From Schoenoplectus triqueter (lineage: Eukaryota > Streptophyta > Magnoliopsida > Poales > Cyperaceae): a stretch of DNA of 34,276 nucleotides. The stretch spans positions 1 to 34,276 of the forward strand of contig CAXKVV010001616.1 in assembly GCA_964058805.1 (NCBI GenBank). The letters run 5' to 3'. Numbering within the stretch: position 1 is the first letter of the stretch; every line of letters begins with the position of its first letter. This document shows positions 19,779 to 28,800 of this stretch, in pieces. The notes under the pieces were generated by a model, which was not told where the DNA came from, made no database searches, and saw nothing but the letters and a program-made list of their open reading frames with translations. Position numbers and translations under genes: made by a program.

Positions 19779-19785
19779 TATATAA
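19779..19785 (+). promoter_or_regulatory. LTR2 mid-LTR TATA box
   Basis: TATATAA in TTTCTATATAAACCCC. It corresponds to 9489 in LTR1 and is followed by a purine-rich, AAGAACCAGAAGC-like leader. Confidence 0.55.
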
Positions 19786-19799
19786 ACCCCTTATCCAGT

Positions 19800-21130
19800 G
19801 AATGGAAAAAAGAACCAGAAGCATACACACGATCCTGAGAGCATTTACAAGATCCCTGAGAAGCTTAGAGAGCAAGTGAGAAGCCAGAAAGCCAATTGAT
19901 CTCACAAGTGTTGAGAACTTGGCAAACAGTCACCCCTTTCCACTATTATCAATCGATTCAAGGAGATATAATCACAGAGGAGAAAGATAGGTGAGTATAA
20001 TTGACAAGAATCGAGAATTTGAGTTGTAATTGTATCTGTCTTTGACCAATTCCAGTGTAATTTGGTACTGTTTCTCAATTACTTGCGATTTCTTTTGAAT
20101 TCTATTGAATTTCTTTGAATTCTTTGATTAAAATACTTCTAACACTGTCGCCTTACTAGTTAGATGGATTCTTTGATGATTGTTCACTTCTTTTCTGATT
20201 AATATGGGTGATTAGCATTGGAGTTGCGATTGTCAGAAAACCAGTCGAAGGCCAAGTTGCCTCCTGGTTCATTGTTGCAACATTTGATTGATCGAAGGTC
20301 ATTGACCTCTCAATCTTTATGTTTTTAAGCAATTGCTCCAAGATTTCAGCTTTAAATCGATTAATTGATTTGAATTCTTGAAATCTGTTGCTACGATTCA
20401 GGCCGATGCAGTGATCACACCTTTGAATGCTATAATCATTCAAATTGATTGTTTGAATTGGTGTATACTGCATAGGCGATGAATTGTATAGTCTAAAGAT
20501 CAAAGAAATCTGGACAATTGCTTAGAAATGTAATGATTGATACCAAATTCTTGATCGGTACCGAGTGGTACCATGGTACATTTTGAATAGAGAAGGTATA
20601 CACTAATTTGAATGAGCTTGATCATGCTAGAATATATCAACATACATACACGATGTGAATTAAGTGCTCAATTGACGGAAACAACAGTCAATTGGATTGA
20701 ATTTTCGAGATTCAAGATTCGGTACTGGATAATATCAACTGGTTCTATTCGACGCTGGTGAATCACACAATCCATCATAGGGATTAAAAATCGTGCGCTA
20801 TAGATGGATTCTCCGCGATGAGACGATGCTGAAGCTGTCGCCTGATCGGAATGAGGTGGCCCCAGTCGCCGGCGTCGTCGTTGGCGTGAATCTTGAAGGA
20901 GTTGTGACTAGATGGTCAGATAATCGCAGCGGCACGAATATTAGAACAAGTGCGTGAATCTTGAAGAGGTTGAACGATACAGATGGGGCACTGTATTAAA
21001 TAAAGATATTAATAAGAATCTGGGCCGTCTATCTAATACAACTCAATCTTGAAGCGAATCCAGCGGCCCAAATAAGAATAGAGTTAAATGAAAGATAGGC
21101 GCTGATCTTGATATAGATCTGGCGGCCCAG
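19800..21130 (+). other. LTR2 poorly conserved middle part, right
   Basis: Non-coding, CAATTG-rich sequence in the place of 9496-10900 of LTR1. Occasional shared words (GACGATGCT, TCGGTACC, TGATCGGA) but no long alignment. No gene is supported. Confidence 0.5.
19986..19996 (+). promoter_or_regulatory. Candidate 5' splice site in the leader
   Basis: GATAG/GTGAGT, an excellent plant donor match, about 210 bp after the mid-LTR TATA box. With the acceptor at 24289 it would remove a leader intron of about 4.3 kb holding the hairpin arrays and both PBS copies. This is inference only. The LTR1 counterpart (about 9657, CTGAG/GTAATC) is a weaker donor. Confidence 0.35.
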
Positions 21131-21139
21131 ATTAGGCCC

Positions 21140-22400
21140 AGTAATTAAATAATAACAGAATAGTAATAATATAGGGTGAATAAATGATTTGAAAATGCTA
21201 TTGAACTCCAAATTGACTCAAATTTGTTTCTAAAATTTTCTTATTTTTCATATTATTTTTCTATACAATAATATTCCAGTTTTAAAAATATAATCACAAT
21301 AAAACAATTTAAAAGCAAAATGCATCACATATATTGATATAGTTGACCTAGCTTTGACTTGCCATTTTAAATGCTATAAAAATTCCAAAAATACAAATAA
21401 AAATCATAAATAATAATTAGATATATTTTAGTGATTTTTCAAGTGATTTTCCATGAAATAATAATGATGATAGTAGTATACTCTAATAAATAGTGAGATT
21501 AGCCATATTCTTTGATAAATAATAAAAAATAATAAAAATATAATAATAGATATTATATTGATATTTTCTGTAGAAAGAATAATAAAAATAAATAGCACAA
21601 AATAAACAAAAATATACTACTATGGTAATAAATAGTAAAATACATTTTCTTTTATAATATGAATTGTATTTCTTTTGTTATTTCTATACAAATATACAAA
21701 AAATATACTTTTGATGAATAAAATGTAATAAAATAATAGTTATAATAAAAACATAATGAATTTCATCCCTTATGACTAGTAATAAAATCTTATACTTTTA
21801 TATAGATAATAAATAGGAATAATAGAAATAGATATAATGAATAGTATAATAAATAGAATAGAATATTAGTAATGATTTCTTTTTAGCTATTATAGATATT
21901 AAAAATAAAAAAAAATATAATAAAAATAATAATGGTAAAATAGTATAGCTAACCACCTTTTTAGTTTTGTAAATGATTCTTACATAATGAATAGTATTTC
22001 AATATAATAGAATATAATAATAAAATCCTATTACTTTAGCTATTACAAACATTAAAAAAAAATAAATATACAAATAAAATCATTGCCATTTTATTTCCTA
22101 TTATTTTAGTGAGTGGTTTTCTATAGAATAAATAGAGTTTAGAAATAATAAAAATAAAATTCTACTATTTTAGCTATTATAAAATCCCAAAAATATAAAT
22201 AAAGTTCTAAGTTAATAGCTACCCATTTTCTATTATTCTTGTAAATAATTTCCTATATAGATAAATGGAGTTTAAGAAATAAAAAAATAATAATAATAAT
22301 AAAAATAATAATGATAATAAAAATATAATATAATAATAATAATAATAACAATAATAATAATAAATAAATATATCTTCATAATAGGAATAAAGGACTTTGT
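21140..22400 (+). other. LTR2 AT-rich block with (AAT)n tract
   Basis: Homologous to the AT-rich block of LTR1. It contains a simple AAT repeat, with interruptions, at about 22279-22372 that LTR1 lacks. No coding potential beyond composition. Confidence 0.8.
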
Positions 22401-22462
22401 GCATTTTAGAAATGAATAAACATGCTCACATGAGGAGTGTAGAGCCACATTTAGAATAATTA

Positions 22463-23076
22463 GTCAAAACGAGAAAACCTTGACGGAGGATAACTAAGGT
22501 TGTAATGACAACATGAGGAGATACGTCGGGACAAGAACATCTCGACACTTGATGAAGAATAACAAGATACGTTGAGACAAGAACATCTTGACGTAGGATG
22601 ATTAAGGATTCGATAGCAATATGAAGAAGACGCGTTGAGACAAGAACATCTTGACGTGAGAAGATTAAGGCTTCGATAGCAACCTGAGAAGATACATCGA
22701 GACAGGAACATCTTGATATTTGATGAAGAATAACCAAAGCTACGATACTAACGTGAAGATATACGTTGACTTTGGAGAAGAAGAACATTAAGATGTCCTA
22801 GAGAGGTGACATCTTAATGACTCGCTGCCATGAGCAAGTAACTCATGATTGAATATGCTCACACAAGGGGTGTAGGGCTACATAGTAATTTTGCACAAGT
22901 AATGCAACACATAGGATGATTAGTCGAGACAAGAACATCTCGACGTTCGTTGAAGATTGACCAAAGCTACGACATCAGCATGGAGAGATATGTCGACTTT
23001 GAAGATGAAAAACATTACGATGTCCGAGCGAAGTGACATCTTAATGACTCGGTGTCATGAACAAGTAATTCATGAC
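22463..23076 (+). other. LTR2 hairpin families with CAAGAACA and CAAGTAA loops
   Basis: Hairpins with loop CAAGAACA (one CAGGAACA) lie at 22525-22546, 22571-22592, 22634-22655, 22696-22717 and 22923-22944, plus a decayed one at 22463-22484. Stems change but stay paired, for example GTCGAGA/TCTCGAC and ATCGAGA/TCTTGAT. GATGTC/GACATC lies at 22792-22813 and 23019-23040. Loop CAAGTAA is closed by CATGAG/CTCATG at 22829-22847 and by GTCATGAA/TTCATGAC at 23054-23076. Confidence 0.8.
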
Positions 23077-23142
23077 CGTTTGAGCTGGCAAGACTGAACT
23101 CGTTCATCGACGAGTTTGTCTCCCAACTCATTCCCCGAGAAT

Positions 23143-23687
23143 GTGAGATTGAATCGGTCTGTTGGTAGATTCATCCACAAAACAGTGAATGTGAACCGTT
23201 CTGTAGGTAGGTTCCTTCACTAACACATGCCTCAATGTTGAACTGGCCCAGCGCTTCAGGTTTGGCATTGTGTGCAATTGTGTTTCCTAGGTTTATGAAT
23301 CGGCTTAGTGCTACGAATTCATGATCTAGAAGATCAGTGAGAAGAAATACGTGGGCCATAGCCACCCTTCTCCTGATTCACCAACCTCAAGATCAACCGG
23401 CTCAGTGCTTCGAGTTGTATTTTGTGTGATTGGTTGTTGACTAGTTAAGATTGAACCGGTCTGTTTGTAGGTTTATCTTCTAGATCAACAGAGGTCGAGT
23501 CGGTCTGTATGTAGACTCACCTCAAGCCCCCTATGAAGAGATTAACCTGGTCTGTTGGTAAGGTTACATCTCGAGGAGGCATGGACTGAACCGGTCTGTT
23601 TGTAGGTTCGTCCCCCATAGGATAAAACCGATCTGTTTGTAGGTTTTGTCTTCCCTAGATTGAACCGGTCTGTTGGTAGGTTCATCT
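23143..23687 (+). other. LTR2 array of 8 constant-loop hairpins
   Basis: Eight hairpins match those of LTR1 in design but have a 12-nt loop, GGTCTGTTGGTA and variants. Loops start at 23156, 23198, 23458, 23502, 23549, 23593, 23630 and 23667. Inner stems are GAATC/GATTC, GAACC/GGTTC, GAACC/GGTTT, GAGTC/GACTC, AACCT/AGGTT and AAAACC/GGTTTT. Two differences from LTR1 keep or improve pairing: AATCT/AGGTT (a T-G pair) becomes AACCT/AGGTT, and the outer AGAC/GTCT becomes GGAC/GTCC. Confidence 0.85.
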
Positions 23688-23915
23688 TCCGTAGATCCAT
23701 TTTTATAAACTTAGACGACCACTTGCCCATCTCTTAACTATACTATTTGCTTCTCTCTTTCAAAGATCCAGAGGTGCCTCGAGGTTCGTAGCCCAGGGTA
23801 ATTAACGGTGGGGGCTTGCGCCCACCGGAATCTACAAGAACTCACAATCACTAAAAAACCCCCTGAATGTGCATCCAAATATCTCTTAACGGCAGAATCG
23901 GCCGACACCCATACA

Positions 23916-24028
23916 GATGCACGCTCGGGAGGGATCTCCGTGTCCTTCTTCCGCAGAACCCATCGCCCGGCGGCGGTGCGGCGGCGCGCGAAAAAGGGTC
24001 GCACAGGATCTGGCACGCCCGGTGGGAC
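23916..24028 (+). repeat. LTR-end plus PBS repeat, copy 1
   Basis: A 113-bp segment covering the last 90 bp of LTR2 and the first PBS. It recurs at 24062-24174 with only a few changes (GATGCACGCTC against GATGCATATCC, and CCCGGTGGG against CCCAGTGGG). A 33-bp spacer separates the copies. Confidence 0.93.
24011..24028 (+). other. Primer binding site, copy 1
   Basis: TGGCACGCCCGGTGGGAC starts five bases after the LTR end (CACA/GGATC/TGG). TGG pairs with the CCA end of a primer tRNA. I could not match the remainder to a plant tRNA I know, so the primer is left unnamed. Confidence 0.65.
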
Positions 24029-24061
24029 TATCAAAATAAACTCAGGGAACATAAGATTTTG

Positions 24062-24174
24062 GATGCATATCCGGGAGGGATCTCCGTGTCCTTCTTCCGC
24101 AGAACCCATCGCCCGGCGGCGGTGCGGCGGCGCGCGAAAAAGGGTCGCACAGGATCTGGCACGCCCAGTGGGAC
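24062..24174 (+). repeat. LTR-end plus PBS repeat, copy 2
   Basis: Second copy of the 113-bp segment, ending with TGGCACGCCCAGTGGGAC (24157-24174), an alternative PBS. If this one primed, the LTR-like end at 24151 would be copied instead, adding 146 bp to the LTR. Confidence 0.93.
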
Positions 24175-24252
24175 CTAGATTCTCCTCTTATCTCTGAAAG
24201 AGAGAGGCAAATAGAATACTTAAGAGATACAAGTGGTCTTCTATGTGCTAAA
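24175..24252 (+). other. Leader after PBS copy 2
   Basis: A short leader. CCTCT-TA-TCTCT can fold with AGAGAGAGG around a GAA loop (about 24184-24207), a small hairpin just after the second PBS. No upstream reading frame of note. Confidence 0.4.
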
Positions 24253-25820
24253 ATGACTAATAATTTTCAAGTGTTTTTGTTTTTGCAGGAAATGGCATTC
24301 TTCGGAAACTTCAACCTTGCTCCCTACACCGTCACTCCTGCACAAAGCCCAGAGGGCAAGCTCTTCATGTTCTTCGGGACCATCCCGCAAGAACTTACCA
24401 TTTATGGCCCAGCTCCAGTGGCCGCCTTCACTCCCGCGACCGTCCAGATCTCCATCTTGGACGAGAAGGAGGAGACGATCACCCTGACTCCCAAGGGGAT
24501 CTCTAACAACATAATGGCCTCTCCTACTACCTCCCCAAAGAGGAGAAGGCGCCCGTCTAAGAAGACGGCCCCAAAGGCAGCAGCCCAGACTGCTCGCAAC
24601 TCTCAAGCATCCAGGAAGAGGGCCCTGGATGCATACCAAAACCAGCTGGTGGCTAGGCCAGCTATTCCAGTCTCCAATAAATTCACGGCCCTCCGCATAG
24701 TGGCCAAGAACTCGGCCACAGGCCAGCTCCGCCAAGCATGGGAGGTGCCTAAGCCCACACCTCGCCCATCTCAAAGGCCTCAGCGCCGCCAGGACAAGTC
24801 TCAAACCCCTGCAGAAGCCATCTACAAGGCTCACAGGGCCCTCAATCAGAGGAAGAGCGTTAGAAACGCTAGGTCGAGACGATATGTCTCCCGCCCCAAC
24901 CAATCTCAAGGCATGGCTCAGCCACAAACCATTGCCTCCACTCCGAACTCAAGGAGGTATACACCAAAGGCAACACCTAGCACCCAGCAGGTGTGGGTCC
25001 CGAAGGGTTCCCAGCCAACAAAACCCAAGTCTCAAGCCCAGCCCAGCAAGGCCGGCAGGTCCAATGCTCCGCCCGAGAGCGTATTTAGCCGCTTGGGCCA
25101 GAAGAGTGTATTCAGCCGATTAGGCTCGAGAATACCACTCAATAACCTAAAAATAACTGCCCCTGACCAAGCGAAGAAGAAGAGAAGAACCGCTCGCTAT
25201 GAAGAGCACTTCTCAGTCAATACCATCAGTATAAGCTACGATACTGATCCAGATACTGATGGTGAGGTGAATATGGTCCAGGACGACCAGTCCCCGCCTA
25301 ATCAAGCTCACGTCACCAATACCAATAAGAATAATGGTAGAAAAGGGAGACCACCCAAGAGAGTCAACCCCGAAGGTAATAGCAGGGAAGGGGAAGACCA
25401 CAACGAAAACCCTGACCTTTTCGACAACGAAGGTGACGTTGAAACACGTCCCGAAATGCCCATCGATGAAATAGAAATATTAAAAGGCCACATCGAGGCA
25501 CGGGATGAAGAGCTGATTAGGCAACGGGAGCTAATCGCTACCATGCTGAAGCAGAACGAAGAATTGATTAAGGCAGTCAAATCATTACAAGAATCACAAG
25601 ACGCCAATTTCAAAGCTGGTAGCTCCCGTCAAGAAGGGGTCCACAGTACCAAAAGCAATCATAAGGGGAAACAACCGGTCGATTCTAAACCCCATCCACA
25701 TAGAACAATAGATGTGGAGGCTGAACCAACGGGAATATCCCGGAAAGAGATTCAAGCCATGATTGCCCAGCAAATGCAAATAGCTGGAGGTGGATACGCT
25801 ATCCCTCCTGTCAAAAACTG
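24253..25820 (+). other. N-terminal extension of Gag-Pol
   Basis: Residues 1 to about 523 precede the Gag core. After a hydrophobic first 60 residues come long Pro/Ser/Lys/Arg-rich stretches with a candidate nuclear localisation signal (PKRRRRPSKK, 95-104) and further basic clusters near 200-215. An acidic stretch leads into a coiled coil (about 405-450, ELIRQRELIATML region). Ogre elements are known to have an extra ORF upstream of gag; this may be an in-frame counterpart, but I do not recognise a domain. Confidence 0.6.
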
Positions 25821-28800
25821 TGGACATCCATACCCTGCCATATACGACTTGGAAGAATATCCTAAAGGGTATGTGATCCCCCGCTTCAGGACCTTCTCCG
25901 GGGAAGGCAATAAAGACCTGAACCCCGAACAGCACCTGGCCCACTTTGTAGCCTCGTGCGGCAACACGGGCGGCAATGATGCACTGTTGTTAAGACAATT
26001 CCCTCAGAGCTTGGTGGGAACCGCTTTCCAATGGTACTATTCATTAGAAAACAACAGCATCAGGACCTGGGACGAGATGGCAGACTCGTTCAGGGCACGA
26101 TTTGTCATGGTGTCTGACAAAATAAATATAGCCGATCTGGCAAGCACTAAACCCAAGAAAGGGGAGTCAATGACAGATTTTATCAACAGATGGCGGAACC
26201 TCAGCATCAAATGCGACCGCACATTAACTGAAGATGAGGCCGTCAACCTAATCATGAAGAACATTGACGGGTGGATGGGCATGCTTCTTGGTGTGACAAA
26301 GGTCAACACATTCAAAGACTTGCTCAGATCGGTATCCAACATGGAAGGGATGTCACCGCATACCGTGCCGAGCTTTATGAATAATAGGCCGCAACGAGGG
26401 GCCCGAGCTGAGACAAAAGTGGCATTCACCTCGTTAAAAGACAAGATGGTTGCCAACGCAGACACCCAAGGCGGCAGCAGTAGCACAAATGGCAACAATT
26501 ATAATAAGGGACCCAGGCCCAATCCAGGAGGGAGTTCACGGAGTTTTGAATCCCTTAAACAAAAGAAATCTAAACCGTACTCCTTCAGGAAAGATAAAGT
26601 TGCCCAAATCTTCAGAGGGGCACTGAAGAACGGCCTAACCCTGCCGGCCAGTAAACGCCCGGAAGATGCCGATAAATCGGACGAACCCAACTTCTGCCCA
26701 TACCACAGAATAATAGGGCACTCAATTGAAGATTGCTGGGTCTTCAAAGATTGGGTTGAGAAGGCGTATAAAAATGGTGAAATTACTTTACCTAAAGGGT
26801 TCTTGCAAAGCCCATCAGCCCATGAGCAGGCCAACACGATCTCTCACGAGGAAGAGGAAGTCCCGGGCCAATCATGCGAAGACCAGGAAGAACAATGGAC
26901 TACGCACTTATCGAAGAAATCGATTAAAATGCTTAAAGCCCTTAAGAAAGAACCTGGCATGAAATGGAAAGACGATATCACGCCAGTGGTCCCACCAAAA
27001 CCCAGGGTATATTATAAGGTGGACCAGAGCCAAAACCAGGTTCTTAAGAAGAAAAAGAAGCATAGAAACAATAAGTCCAAAAAGAATAAGATTGAAGAGT
27101 ACGAGCAGGGCAGTCCCGAGGTGATCACCCTTCAACATTTCATCTCCAAAGAAGATTGGGAGAAGCTAACCCTAGGTCAAAAGAAAGAAAATGTGGATGA
27201 AGAAATAAATAAAGAGGAAAGCGAAGAGATCTGGGGTGCTTCGTGCAACATGGTATATTCTTCTCACGATGAAGATATGCCAACATTAGAGGAGATGTTC
27301 TTCCCAAATGACGAAGGGGAAGCAAGCACCTCTGGGACCAAGAATGAAGAATGTAAAGCCGTACTCCGGTCCGGGACTTATATACCCGAGAGACAGGCTC
27401 CCAAGGATTCCGATAAAGGAAAGGATAAGGCCCTAAATAAAGGTAAAGAGGTCGAGAACCCAAGCAAGAACCCAGAAAAGACCCGGTCGACGGGCGAAGA
27501 ATATAACGTGTTGGCACATCTGCGTAAAATTCCAGCACTATTAAGCATATTTGACGCATTGATGATGTCACAAGACCTAAGGGAGGTTCTAATTCAGGCC
27601 TTGCAAGATCCTGAGAAGTACAAGTCATACTTTGTAGAGCAAAATATGCAAGAAGCCTTATTCACCGCCAAACGGGCCGCCTGTATAAATTTCACGGACG
27701 ACGACCTCCTAATAGGCACCGTCGACCATAACCGCCCGCTATACATCACCGGAAACTGCGGAGGGCAGAAGATTGGCCGCATCCTGGTCGACGCAGGGTC
27801 TTCGATCAATATCATGCCGCTTAAAACCTTAAAGACTATCACCTTAGATGTGAAGAATCTATCTGATGAAAAGGTGATTATTCATGGCTTTAATCAAAAC
27901 TCCCAAAAGGCCCTGGGAGCTATAACTCTGAACCTGCAATGCGGAAGCCTAAAAGCGCCTACTAAATTCTATGTCATTGACGCTGAAACCTCTTATCGGG
28001 CGTTGCTGGGTCGCCCGTGGCTTCACAGCAATCAGGTCATACCCTCTACTCTGCACCAATGCCTGAAATATATCGAGAATGGTAAGCAAAAGAGAATTGA
28101 CGGAGATGTCAAGCCATTCGGGGTGCATGAGATTAAGTTCAATGACGCCCAGTATTTTCTGCCTAAATCCGCTGTGGCGCCAAGCCGGCCAATAACAAAA
28201 GCAGGTCAGAAATCTTTCAATAAAGGCCCTAAATTTGATACCTCGTCCGGAGAAGAAGAAGAGGTCAAATTTAATATTAAACCCCGAGGTGCTCGAGCCC
28301 AAAGACCCGGAAGAAAGTCGGGTGAAGAAGCAACCTTCCGCTTCAAACAGGTGGCTACGTATAAGGCCCAAATAAAACCAAGCGAGATCAAGTCAAGTGA
28401 TTCTGAAGAGGAGGTCATTTTCAATTTTAAACCTGCCAACACCCCTCAAATTCAGATCATAGAGGCAACTTCGGGAGAAGAATCCGAAGATTCTAGCAAC
28501 CCAGGCGATACCACCTCGGGAGAAGAGTCTGGCCATGATCGTCAACCTTGGGAAGAGGAATCTGACGAAGAGATCATCTATCACATCCTCAAGAAGCCAT
28601 ATAAAGGGCCCGAAACAGATAATGAAAGTGAGGAGTCATATATGATCAACACGGGACCCAGTAGCGGAAGGGATAACCCGGTTAGGCCGAGGCCTATAAA
28701 TGAAGAACGCTCATGGCGGGAAAATTTCGAAGGTCGCGTCTGGAATGCGATCGACGAAATAAGGCACCAAGTTGAAAATAATAGAAGGGAGGTGTCTGAA

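Larger units (their letters stand above)
17149..24005 (+). mobile_element. LTR2: 5' LTR of the Tat/Ogre-like retrotransposon
   Basis: This 6857-bp LTR begins TGTTTACC and ends GTCGCACA, and is followed five bases later by the PBS-like TGGCACGCCC and then the gag-pol frame. It is homologous to LTR1 over its left and right parts. It was inserted into inverted satellite: the 5 bp to its left are GTCCC, so the copy beyond the 3' LTR should also be GTCCC. Compared with LTR1 it lacks the duplicated promoter-hairpin module and has fewer constant-loop hairpins (8 against 14). LTRs near 7 kb are at or above the upper end of what I know for plant elements. Confidence 0.9.

Noticed and set aside
24011..24028. 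Naming the primer tRNA
   Set aside because: The sequence beyond TGGC does not match any plant tRNA 3' end that I can recall with confidence; a tRNA database search is needed.
24241..24927. 228-codon minus-strand frame opposite gag
   Set aside because: An antisense shadow of the gag-pol frame with no domain. Tat/Ogre elements can carry an antisense ORF, but that is usually between pol and the 3' LTR.
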